Notes under the pieces: generated by a model
What the model was told of the DNA's origin: nothing
What the model saw: only the letters and a program-made list of their open reading frames with translations
The model's database searches: none
Part shown: positions 6,574 to 13,314 of the stretch, in pieces
Numbering within the stretch: position 1 is the first letter of the stretch
How the letters are laid out: each line of letters opens with the position of its first letter
NCBI GenBank assembly: GCA_021788675.1
Contig: JAJYKI010000007.1
Location: forward strand, 1 to 13,910
Reading direction: 5' to 3'
Length of the DNA: 13,910 nt
Source: a bacterium
GTDB lineage: Bacteria > Patescibacteriota > Saccharimonadia > Saccharimonadales > UBA4665
Position numbers and translations under genes: made by a program

Positions 6574-9066
6574 ATGAATCAGGCCGCAGACAATATTATG
6601 CAAATACCGGCCAACCCTAACGCCGGGGCTGCCGGACTTAGTAGTTCTGAGGCGGCTGCGCGTCTGAAAGCAAACGGCCCAAACGTACTTAGCGCCGAAA
6701 AGCGTTTATCCGCCCGGGGTATTTTACTTAATCAGTTCAAAAGTTCGCTTATCTATCTGCTGGTAGTGGCTTGTCTGCTTTCAATATTGCTGAATGATTT
6801 ATCCGACGCCGGTGTGATTGCAGCTGTCCTGCTGATTAATACCGGGTTGGGGTTTTTTCAGGAATTTAAGTCTGAAAAGGCAATCGTTAATTTGCAGAAG
6901 CTGGTATCCAAACAGGTGGCCGTATTAAGAGATGGTCAAGCGACACTGATTGATGAAAAGTTGATCGTCGTTGGTGACGTAATTGTCGTAAAAGAGGGAG
7001 ATATCGTTCCGGCCGACGCCAAACTTATTAAAACCGAGGATTTTGCGATTAATGAATCGGTATTAAGCGGAGAGTCGGTGGCTATATCCAAAACCGAAAC
7101 CGACAAAGATGACTGTATTTATGCGGGTAGTACGATTGAGCATGGTGAGGCTAAGGCCGTGGTATACGCAATCGGTACGAACACTAAACTCGGCGGCATC
7201 GCTAAGTTGTCCAGCTCTACTAAACGGGTTACCCAATATGAAAAATCATTGAGTGAGTTCAGTAGTTTTCTAATCAAAACCACATTCGTGACCCTGATTA
7301 TTATTTTTATAGCCAAGCTGGTTATTAACGGCGGCGTTCATAATCTGGCGGCCCTGGCCTTATTTATGATTGCATTGTCGATTGCCGTCGTGCCGGAAGC
7401 GATGCCGGTAATCGCTACCATGACGCTATCAAGCGGTGCCCTGAAACTAGCCAAGCGCCATGTTATAGCTAAGACTTTAACTGCCGTCGAAGACCTGGGG
7501 AATATCAACCTGTTATGTAGTGACAAGACCGGAACCCTGACTGAAAATAAACAGTCGATTAAGAAGCTGATCGCCAAAGACGAGAAGCTGTTCATGAAGC
7601 TGGCAATTGCCAGCTTGGAATCACCCGATGTCAAGCACCATCGTTACCTGACGTCATTCGATCAAGCCTTCGTAGCCTATGTCCCAGAAGATATTCAGCA
7701 GGCAGCCACGGCGGTTGTTAGGCTTGATGAATTGCCATTCGATCCACTGTCGCGTCGTCGTCGAGTAGTATTTAAAGACGGTAATAAAACTTATCTGGCT
7801 GAAGTTGGGTCGGTTGAGACTTTACTTGAACTATGTAAAGACGAAAACGCAGCGAAGTATAAAGAAAAGTTGGTGGCAGATGGTAAGCAGGGCTTGCGCC
7901 ATCTTGGCATTGCCTACAAAGAGGTAAGTTATGATGACGCCCACTCATTCGATATCGTCAAGCATGAGGATGGCCTTATATTTGCCGGCTTTGTAGCACT
8001 TGAGGATCCACTCAAACCATCGGCCAAGAAAGCCATTGCGACAGCTAAAAAACTCGGTGTAGCAATCAAGATTTTGTCCGGTGACAGTCGCGAGGTGACT
8101 GGTTATGTGGCGAGCGAAGTGGGTTTGCTTGGTAGTGGTCAACGGGTTTTTACCGGTGATGAAATAGATGAGATGTCTGATCTAAAGTTGGCTGACGTGG
8201 TGGATAATAACAATGTTTTTGCCCGGCTGGCTCCCGAGCAGAAATATAGGATTATTAAATTGCTGAAGCTGAAAGGCTATATAGTCGGCTACCAAGGGGA
8301 CGGAATCAATGACGCTCCATCGCTTAAGCTAGCCGACGTTGCCATTGCGGTTGATCATGCCACCGATGTTGCCAGAGACAGTGCAGACATCTTGCTGCTT
8401 AGAAGCGATTTAAACGTTATTATTAACGGTATTCGCTATGGCCGGGGTATTTTTACAAATATCAACAAGTATATTCGCTACACTATGATTAGTAATTTTG
8501 GTAACTTCTTTGCTTTGTCGGCACTATTTCTTTTAAACGCCCAGTTGCCGCTCTTAACTATCCAGCTGCTTTTAACTAGTGTGTTGAGTGATGTGCCTCT
8601 GGTGGCTATCTCAACTGACAACGTTGACCCAAGCAGTCTGCAGCGTCCCGCTAAATACAGCATGCACTCCTTAGTTGTTGTTTCCATGGTACTTGGCAGC
8701 TATACGGCTATATTCGAGATTTTGTTCTATGCCATCATAAGACACGGCTCTCTGGCTGTAGCGCAAACCAGCCTGTATCTTTATCTAACCGTGATTGGTT
8801 TTGTGGTTATTCTGGCGGTAAGAAACCGACAGCATTTTTGGCAGGCGGTAAAAATGTCAACTCCACTAAGGCTGTCGTTTGGAGGCATTGCATTGCTGGC
8901 GATTGCTTTAATATATTTCCACCCGACCCAAAAACTTTTCAATTTTGCACCTCTATCCGTAGGTATGCTTAGTCTTACTCTGTTAATGACGGCCCTTTAC
9001 TTCATTTTTCTGGATATTATTAAAGTCTGGTTTTATCGCACCGGCCTAGCAGCTAAAGTCGAATAA
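6574..9066 (+). CDS. P-type cation-transporting ATPase, P3B/MgtA-like
   Basis: The 830-residue pump has an N-terminal cation-ATPase domain (~18-50), the actuator motif LSGES (Glu167), the phosphorylation motif CSDKTGTLTEN (Asp317), a nucleotide-binding domain, and the hinge motif GDGINDAPSLK (Asp576). Ten membrane segments are expected, four before and six after the cytoplasmic domains. There is no heavy-metal CxxC or CPC. M4 reads VPEAMPVIA (Glu275), M5 reads SNFGN (640-644) and M6 reads VLSDVPLVAISTDNVD (Asp673). SNFGN and the W/TDNVD-type M6 end resemble MgtA/MgtB Mg2+ ATPases more than Ca2+ pumps, which have PEGLP, SNVGE and a TDGLPA M6. I favour Mg2+ transport, but Ca2+ or Mn2+ cannot be excluded from sequence alone. 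AGAGGAAAG just before the ATG is the ribosome binding site. It ends the operon with the NRAMP-like gene; no terminator hairpin is visible after it. Confidence 0.93.
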   Translation: MNQAADNIMQIPANPNAGAAGLSSSEAAARLKANGPNVLSAEKRLSARGILLNQFKSSLIYLLVVACLLSILLNDLSDAGVIAAVLLINTGLGFFQEFKSEKAIVNLQKLVSKQVAVLRDGQATLIDEKLIVVGDVIVVKEGDIVPADAKLIKTEDFAINESVLSGESVAISKTETDKDDCIYAGSTIEHGEAKAVVYAIGTNTKLGGIAKLSSSTKRVTQYEKSLSEFSSFLIKTTFVTLIIIFIAKLVINGGVHNLAALALFMIALSIAVVPEAMPVIATMTLSSGALKLAKRHVIAKTLTAVEDLGNINLLCSDKTGTLTENKQSIKKLIAKDEKLFMKLAIASLESPDVKHHRYLTSFDQAFVAYVPEDIQQAATAVVRLDELPFDPLSRRRRVVFKDGNKTYLAEVGSVETLLELCKDENAAKYKEKLVADGKQGLRHLGIAYKEVSYDDAHSFDIVKHEDGLIFAGFVALEDPLKPSAKKAIATAKKLGVAIKILSGDSREVTGYVASEVGLLGSGQRVFTGDEIDEMSDLKLADVVDNNNVFARLAPEQKYRIIKLLKLKGYIVGYQGDGINDAPSLKLADVAIAVDHATDVARDSADILLLRSDLNVIINGIRYGRGIFTNINKYIRYTMISNFGNFFALSALFLLNAQLPLLTIQLLLTSVLSDVPLVAISTDNVDPSSLQRPAKYSMHSLVVVSMVLGSYTAIFEILFYAIIRHGSLAVAQTSLYLYLTVIGFVVILAVRNRQHFWQAVKMSTPLRLSFGGIALLAIALIYFHPTQKLFNFAPLSVGMLSLTLLMTALYFIFLDIIKVWFYRTGLAAKVE

Positions 9067-9114
9067 ATTACAACTTAAAACTATAGCCCTAGCGGTTTAT
9101 TCTTATGCTTCCTT

Positions 9115-9123
9115 TGCTATACT
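9115..9123 (+). promoter_or_regulatory. Extended -10 promoter of the LCP gene
   Basis: TGCTATACT is a TGn extension plus TATACT, ending 10 bases before the ATG at 9134. No Shine-Dalgarno sequence lies between, so the transcript is probably leaderless. It also shows that the LCP gene has its own promoter and is not just read through from the ATPase operon. Confidence 0.5.
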
Positions 9124-9133
9124 GAAATAGATA

Positions 9134-10876
9134 ATGAATAGACAAAAACCGAGGGCTAGCGCTAATATTGACGGCTTCGTGCACGCCGGTCATAAGCCGC
9201 GTTACTTTATTGACGGCGTGTCCCAGCCGCTCAAGAAGCAGTCGCTCAGGTCGTCGGCGTACGATGGGCCGCTAACTAACGCTTCTATCCGTCCGCAGCC
9301 TGTAGTCAGGCCCGGACTTAACCGGCCGGCACCCACAAGACCTAATATGGCCACTGAATCTAGCGCGCAAACCCAGTCCGAAGTCCATCGTCCGCAGCCG
9401 GTTACCCCTAAATTTAATGACAGGGCGGCCCCTTCTTTGATCGGGGCTTCATTGCCGACTAACGCCGTTACTCGCCACCCCCTTAAGGCCAAGAAATCCA
9501 AATGGCGTTCACCTAAACGGATTGCGCTCAGTAGCGCTTTAGTGTTAGTCGTGGCCGTCATAGGCTTTGGTTTATGGTTCGGCTCATCCTTATTATCCAG
9601 CGTAAACAAGGTGTTTCATGGCAATGTTTTCAGCGACGCCAACGCGCTTATTAACGGAACTAATTTGAAGGAGTCCGGCGGTAGGATAAATATTTTACTG
9701 GCGGGCGATTCGGTTGGCGACCCCAATCATGGCGGGGCATCCCTGGCTGACTCCATAATGGTGCTAAGTTTCGATCCACAAACAAAAACCGGCTTTATAC
9801 TGAGTGTGCCAAGAGACCTTTGGGTCTACATCCCATCAATGGGCCACCAGAAAATTAATGCAACTAATGATGTAGCTAATTTCAGCCAACCGGGCTATCC
9901 TAACGGTGGCATGGGGCAGCTGGAAGAGGTGCTGAATACCGACTTGGGCATACCGATAGATTACTACGCCCTGATTGATTACGCGGCCTTTAAAGATGCC
10001 GTCAATGCCGTTGGCGGGATTACAATCGACATTCAAAGTCCTGACCCAAGAGGCATATATGATGCCTATACGCACCTTAAATTGCCGAACGGCTGGGTGA
10101 CATTAACCGGACAACAGGCCCTTGATTTGGCCAGGGCTAGAGGTGATGGTGCGGCCGGTGACGTATCTTATGGCTTGCCAAACAGCGATTTTAGTCGTAC
10201 GCAGCATCAACGACAGATGTTAGTGGCCTTATTTAAGAAAGCTTTATCTGTAGGTGTGCTATCCAATCCGCTCAAAATAACCAGTTTATTCAACGCCTTC
10301 AGTAGCAATATTAATACTGACATGTCAATTGGTGACGTCATAGCTTTGGAAAAAGCCAGCAGTGGAGTTGATCTAACCAAGCTTCAATCCGTAACCTATA
10401 GTTATGGTGGCAGCAATCCTTTACTTAAGGGTTACGTCGATCCTGTCAGTGGACAAGATGCGCTAATACCGTCTTTGGGTCTGGATAATTTTACGCAGTT
10501 GCAGAATTATTACCAGCAGCTTACATCCAGCAATCCGGTTGTCCAGGAAGGGCCCACAGTTACGCTTCTCAATGCCAGTAATGTTAGCGGGCTCGCCGGC
10601 AAGGAAAAAATGGTGCTGGAAAACAAGGGCTACACCGTTACGTCCATAGCCGACGCGTCAACCGAATATCCCTCAACCCTTATAGTTAATAATACTAACG
10701 GTCAAAAGCCGGCCGCTACTACCGAATTGTCTAAGCTTATAAAGGGCAGTGTCGTATCATCGACTAGCGGATCAAAAGAAGCCGCCGAAGCCACCAATTA
10801 TACAAGCGACTATGTTGTCGTAATGGGGCAGGATTGGAATAACTCACAATCCAGCGCTACACCCGTACAAAATTAA
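9134..10876 (+). CDS. LytR-CpsA-Psr (LCP) family glycopolymer transferase with LytR_C domain
   Basis: LCP proteins sit in the cytoplasmic membrane facing outwards and transfer undecaprenyl-linked glycopolymers such as teichoic acids onto peptidoglycan. The 580-residue protein has a ~125-residue cytoplasmic N-terminus rich in Pro, Arg, Ser and Thr, a basic stretch (KAKKSKWRSPKR), one membrane helix at ~129-151, then the LCP domain at ~184-390. Key elements are INILLAGDS, ADSIMV, the VPRDLWV motif (Arg227, Asp228), HQKINA, GIPIDYYALIDY, the ALDLARARGD motif and SDFSRTQHQRQ. A LytR_C domain follows at ~472-560 (GPTVTLLNASNVSGLAG, then a YTVTSIAD strand). All the catalytic-type Arg and Asp residues are present. 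The tail is Ser/Thr-rich. The long disordered-looking cytoplasmic segment is unusual in length for the family and may bind partners of the wall machinery. The start is set by the promoter; no earlier in-frame start is supported. Confidence 0.92.
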   Translation: MNRQKPRASANIDGFVHAGHKPRYFIDGVSQPLKKQSLRSSAYDGPLTNASIRPQPVVRPGLNRPAPTRPNMATESSAQTQSEVHRPQPVTPKFNDRAAPSLIGASLPTNAVTRHPLKAKKSKWRSPKRIALSSALVLVVAVIGFGLWFGSSLLSSVNKVFHGNVFSDANALINGTNLKESGGRINILLAGDSVGDPNHGGASLADSIMVLSFDPQTKTGFILSVPRDLWVYIPSMGHQKINATNDVANFSQPGYPNGGMGQLEEVLNTDLGIPIDYYALIDYAAFKDAVNAVGGITIDIQSPDPRGIYDAYTHLKLPNGWVTLTGQQALDLARARGDGAAGDVSYGLPNSDFSRTQHQRQMLVALFKKALSVGVLSNPLKITSLFNAFSSNINTDMSIGDVIALEKASSGVDLTKLQSVTYSYGGSNPLLKGYVDPVSGQDALIPSLGLDNFTQLQNYYQQLTSSNPVVQEGPTVTLLNASNVSGLAGKEKMVLENKGYTVTSIADASTEYPSTLIVNNTNGQKPAATTELSKLIKGSVVSSTSGSKEAAEATNYTSDYVVVMGQDWNNSQSSATPVQN

Positions 10877-10961
10877 ATCTATAAACTTACATATCGACAT
10901 CCATGACGACAACGGCGTTCTAGTTATCCGAGCCGAAAAACATGAAACCGAAAAAGATTAA
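10872..10961 (+). pseudogene. Possible relic of a small heat-shock protein (Hsp20) gene
   Basis: In the spacer after the LCP gene, the frame that runs to the TAA at 10959-10961 encodes INLHIDIHDDNGVLVIRAEK and then HETEKD. This follows the alpha-crystallin pattern I.V..DG.L.IRAE+.E.K seen in Hsp20 proteins. There is no ATG in front and no continuation of the domain after the stop, so it would be a fragment of about 25 codons. Chance resemblance over so short a stretch is quite possible. Confidence 0.22.
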
Positions 10962-10971
10962 CATTGAGCCA

Positions 10972-10987
10972 GTTAAATAGATTTAAC
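10972..10987. repeat. Perfect 16-base palindrome upstream of the small membrane protein gene
   Basis: GTTAAAT-AG-ATTTAAC has 7-base arms and a 2-base centre, the same geometry as the palindrome before murA but a different sequence. It lies just upstream of the -35 of the next promoter, where an activator or repressor could bind. It could also be a chance AT-rich palindrome. Confidence 0.35.
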
Positions 10988-10998
10988 GCTTTAGCTTA

Positions 10999-11027
10999 TT
11001 GCCATTAGCTGACTTTAGTCAGATAAT
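10999..11027 (+). promoter_or_regulatory. Sigma-70-type promoter of the 96-residue membrane protein gene
   Basis: TTGCCA (10999-11004, five of six to TTGACA) and GATAAT (11022-11027, five of six to TATAAT) are separated by exactly 17 bases. Transcription would start near 11034 and give a ~24-base leader containing the AAAGGAG ribosome binding site at 11042-11048. Confidence 0.5.
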
Positions 11028-11029
11028 GG
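11002..11029. promoter_or_regulatory. 28-base near-perfect palindrome across the promoter spacer
   Basis: CCATTA-g-CTGACT-TT-AGTCAG-a-TAATGG pairs along its whole length except for one G/A position and the TT centre. It spans the end of the -35 to the end of the -10, so a bound dimer would exclude RNA polymerase. As RNA it could fold into an ~11-bp hairpin and might end LCP transcription, but the following sequence is only weakly T-rich, so I prefer an operator. Confidence 0.5.
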
Positions 11030-11057
11030 GCTTATTAATCTAAAGGAGAAGTTAATC

Positions 11058-11348
11058 ATGTGGCAGCTATATGTATATAGTTTCTTAGCCGGAGTAATTG
11101 GCGCTAATGGCGTACCGCATTTCGTCAAAGGTATTAGTGGTGAAAAATTTCAAACGCCTTTCGGCAAGTCATCAAGCGCCGTGGTAAATGTGGTTTGGGG
11201 CTGGCTCAATTTTGTCGTAGCTGGTTTATTACTTTACTTCGGCAATGTACACCAGCATCTTCTCAGAGCGTTTAGCCTGGTCGTAATAGGCGCACTGGTC
11301 ATTGCTTTAGTGCTTGCCTACACCTGGTCTTCGACTGGTAAGAAGTAG
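11058..11348 (+). CDS. Small conserved membrane protein, unknown function
   Basis: The 96-residue protein has about three hydrophobic segments: ~4-20, ~43-62 and ~69-90. Landmarks are GANGVPHFVKGISGEKFQTPFGK, then VVNVVWGWLNFVVAG, a pattern I recall from small hypothetical membrane proteins in many bacteria. No function is known to me. AAAGGAG at 11042-11048 lies 9 bases before the ATG, a strong ribosome binding site. The gene stands alone as a monocistronic unit between a palindrome-decorated promoter and a strong terminator, which suggests dedicated regulation. A stress or envelope role would be a guess. Confidence 0.82.
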   Translation: MWQLYVYSFLAGVIGANGVPHFVKGISGEKFQTPFGKSSSAVVNVVWGWLNFVVAGLLLYFGNVHQHLLRAFSLVVIGALVIALVLAYTWSSTGKK

Positions 11349-11363
11349 TAAGTAAAGCAAACA

Positions 11364-11405
11364 AAAGCATCCCCCGTTTATTTTTATCAGGGGATGCTTT
11401 ATTTA
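11364..11405. terminator. Bidirectional rho-independent terminator
   Basis: AAAGCATCCCC (11364-11374) pairs perfectly with GGGGATGCTTT (11390-11400) around a 15-base loop, an 11-bp stem. On the plus strand TTTATTTATAA follows; on the minus strand a T-rich run (TTTTGTTTGCTTT) follows. It lies between two convergent genes and should end both transcripts. Confidence 0.85.
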
Positions 11406-11421
11406 TAAGGCTGCTTAACTA

Positions 11422-11640
11422 CTATTTGCTGGCAGATTCTTTTGGTGCCATCTTGGTTAAGGCATAGACGGCATATAGGGCAGCCAGGCCAACAAGCGCG
11501 TAAACAATGCGAGAAAGTGCGCTGCCAGCACCGAACAAATGGTCAACCAGATTCCATTTAAAGAATCCGACCAATCCCCAGTTCAGACCACCAACAATAA
11601 TTAGTACAAATGCTATCCAATCGGCAACGTTAAGTTTCAT
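11422..11640 (-). CDS. DUF378 family membrane protein
   Basis: The 72-residue protein has two hydrophobic helices (~7-27 and ~44-62) and the DUF378 signature: DWIAFVLIIVGGLNWGLVG, then NLVDHLFGAGS and RIVYALVGLAALY. DUF378 proteins (for example B. subtilis YuzA) are common in bacteria and have no established function. The ribosome binding site AAAGGAG lies 9 bases before the ATG. It follows the tetR-type gene by 46 bases on the same strand, so the two may be co-transcribed. The AT-rich gap could also hold its own promoter. The terminator at 11364-11405 ends the unit. Confidence 0.9.
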   Translation of the reverse strand: MKLNVADWIAFVLIIVGGLNWGLVGFFKWNLVDHLFGAGSALSRIVYALVGLAALYAVYALTKMAPKESASK

Positions 11641-11686
11641 AATAAAAATCTCCTTTAATATAATAAAAATTTATAATTTCGAAACG

Positions 11687-12268
11687 TTATGTATGTATAG
11701 GCACGCCCCCCGTTTTGTTAGTTAATGCTCTCTCTATAAAAGGTTGAATGTCATTAACCAGCCTGTCTCTTATTTTAGAATTAAGCGGAAAATTCTCAAG
11801 TAAAAATCCATTTAGTGAATGAACGATGACGCGAGAATCTCGCGCGCTGTCGCTGGTAAAATAGACTCCTTGCCCTAGGCCCTTATCGATTACTTCTTTT
11901 ATATGAAGATAGGCTTGCTCAGGAATATAACTGCCGGGCTCGCCACCATTAGATTTAAAAGCTAGAAAATATCTTAACATCGATGCAATCCCCAGGAAGT
12001 TGTCACAGTGGTAATTTAGTCTCTGGGTTAGCATTTGGCTAATATCGGTCAGAGGTTTAAGTGATAATAGGGCATCTCTTACGTCAGTCTGCGCCTTTAG
12101 AAAAGCAGCTTTTAAGAGGGCGTCTTTATTGTCGTAATAGTGGTAGATGACAGAAGGTTGAACGCCGCTACTTTTTGATACTAGTCGGATGCTAATGTTA
12201 TTGGGATCCATGCTTGCCATCATAGCAACGGTGACGTCCAGTATTTTGTCTTTGGTGCTGATGTTCAT
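11687..12268 (-). CDS. TetR/AcrR family transcriptional regulator
   Basis: The 193-residue cytoplasmic protein has an N-terminal TetR HTH at ~5-52 (TKDKILDVTVAMMASMDPNN, then ISIRLVSKSSGVQPSVIYHYYDNKDALLKAAF), the most conserved part of the family. The remaining ~140 residues are an all-helical ligand-binding and dimerisation domain that I cannot assign to a subfamily. A 28-base near-palindrome at 12273-12300 overlaps its own -10, as is usual for autoregulated tetR genes. There is no Shine-Dalgarno sequence; TATATT ends 6 bases before the ATG, consistent with a leaderless message. The likely controlled genes are itself and the downstream DUF378 gene. The inducer is unknown. Confidence 0.9.
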   Translation of the reverse strand: MNISTKDKILDVTVAMMASMDPNNISIRLVSKSSGVQPSVIYHYYDNKDALLKAAFLKAQTDVRDALLSLKPLTDISQMLTQRLNYHCDNFLGIASMLRYFLAFKSNGGEPGSYIPEQAYLHIKEVIDKGLGQGVYFTSDSARDSRVIVHSLNGFLLENFPLNSKIRDRLVNDIQPFIERALTNKTGGVPIHT

Positions 12269-12272
12269 AATT

Positions 12273-12300
12273 CAAATATAACGAACGTTCGATATATTTG
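12273..12300. promoter_or_regulatory. TetR-type operator: 28-base near-perfect palindrome
   Basis: The core CGAAC|GTTCG at 12282-12291 is flanked by matching arms out to CAAATATA on the left and TATATTTG on the right. Only one pair (12281/12292) of fourteen fails to match. It starts 4 bases upstream of the tetR-type ATG and covers the -10 hexamer TATATT, so binding would repress the gene. Confidence 0.75.
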
Positions 12301-12383
12301 CAATACCAATCTTTCCGTTTACTAGATTTATGCCTGGCCCGAAAAGGGTATGACCGCGGCTCTATAAGGAAAAGCTAGAAAAA

Positions 12384-12605
12384 CTATTCCTTCTTCTTTT
12401 GAAAAAATAAAAGATAGGCTATTTCGAGTATGCCGGCGGTGTTTAATATCGCCATTACTATAAACCATCCCAGTTGATCATTGCGTCCAGCCCGCCATAA
12501 TGCAATAAGCTTCCAGATAGCTTCCCAGGCCACTAATATGCCCAGCAGAGCCAGGTCTATTCCAGTGAAGGTTAGGTGATTGTGTGAGTTGATATATAAA
12601 TGCAT
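12384..12605 (-). CDS. DUF5652-like small membrane protein
   Basis: The 73-residue protein has two hydrophobic helices. The segment WEAIWKLIALWRAGRNDQL then GWFIVMAILNTAGILEIAYL matches the pattern I know for DUF5652 (WKxxALWxAA, then WFIxxxxxNTxGILxxxYL), a family of unknown function common in CPR bacteria. The tail FFQKKKE is basic. I chose the ATG at 12605, which has TAGGA 9 bases upstream; the GTG at 12623 would add six residues but has no ribosome binding site. It precedes the tetR-type gene on the same strand with a 115-base gap that holds the operator. Confidence 0.78.
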   Translation of the reverse strand: MHLYINSHNHLTFTGIDLALLGILVAWEAIWKLIALWRAGRNDQLGWFIVMAILNTAGILEIAYLLFFQKKKE

Positions 12606-12684
12606 ATAATCTAATCCTAGCACTGAAATCTAAAAAGGTGATGCATATATTCTTACAATAGACAATCTTAGGCTTATCTACTAC

Positions 12685-13257
12685 CTAAGCTTTTATTTTC
12701 TCAGGACTTTTAGATAATAACGCCGAACTTCTTATTAAAATAAGGCCAAAGCCGAGCTGGAAAATCATTTGTCCCTGGATTAAAAGTCCCTGTTTGGGAT
12801 TAAGATAGTAAGCAGACATCAGTCCTCCGATTAGTTCAATCAGAATCAACAGCATATTGGTCCTATCTTTTAGAACGAAAAAGACTAATCTAATCGATAA
12901 TACCCCTTGAAGAATAAAAGTTAGCGTACCAAAAAGCTCATGCAAATTACTAAATAATCGATTGTAGTCGTAAGGAGTTAATATAACGCCAATGGCAAGA
13001 ACGAAAATCGTCAGCATGATCAGCTTTACATAATTAAAGCCGGACGCCCTAATGAATTTATTTACGGCATATAATCCCGCCAAGGATGATCCCGCCAGAG
13101 CGAAAATGTATGGAACTATAGTTTGGGCATATGTGCCATAGTAACTTACACCATCATTAGCACCCAAGCCTGCCGGTTTAATTACTATGCAAGCAAGCAT
13201 GCCTCCGAAAAATATAATCTGGCTTAAAATTAAAACAGCAAACATCGACCCAAGCAT
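12685..13257 (-). CDS. Six-helix integral membrane protein, unknown function
   Basis: The 190-residue protein has hydrophobic segments at about 4-25, 46-66, 76-94, 107-128, 132-150 and 158-178, with a short charged C-terminus (SKSPEKIKA). Loops are short. A conserved-looking element is GVSYYGTYAQTIVPYIFALAG after the first helix. The size and topology recall small DUF998-like membrane proteins, but I do not see enough to assign a family. There is no Shine-Dalgarno sequence; a perfect TATAAT ends 7 bases before the ATG at 13257, so the mRNA is probably leaderless. A weak 6-bp hairpin (CTTAGG and CCTAAG, 12667-12689) lies at its end and is not a convincing terminator, so read-through into the DUF5652-like gene is possible. 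Confidence 0.8.
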   Translation of the reverse strand: MLGSMFAVLILSQIIFFGGMLACIVIKPAGLGANDGVSYYGTYAQTIVPYIFALAGSSLAGLYAVNKFIRASGFNYVKLIMLTIFVLAIGVILTPYDYNRLFSNLHELFGTLTFILQGVLSIRLVFFVLKDRTNMLLILIELIGGLMSAYYLNPKQGLLIQGQMIFQLGFGLILIRSSALLSKSPEKIKA

Positions 13258-13264
13258 TGTCTTA

Positions 13265-13294
13265 ATTATATTCCAGACGGCAAACCGATTTCAG
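13265..13294 (-). promoter_or_regulatory. Promoter of the six-helix membrane protein gene
   Basis: On the minus strand CTGAAA (13289-13294, four of six to TTGACA), an 18-base spacer and a perfect TATAAT (13265-13270) lie in front of the ATG at 13257. The predicted start of transcription coincides with the start codon. Confidence 0.55.
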
Positions 13295-13314
13295 GAGTTA
13301 TAGGGGTAAACTTA

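Noticed and set aside
12606..12623. GTG start for the DUF5652-like gene at 12623
   Set aside because: It lacks a ribosome binding site, while the ATG at 12605 has TAGGA at 9 bases.
12667..12689. Hairpin CTTAGG/CCTAAG at the end of the six-helix protein gene
   Set aside because: The stem is only 6 bp, is AT-rich and has no clear T-run, so it is too weak to call a terminator.
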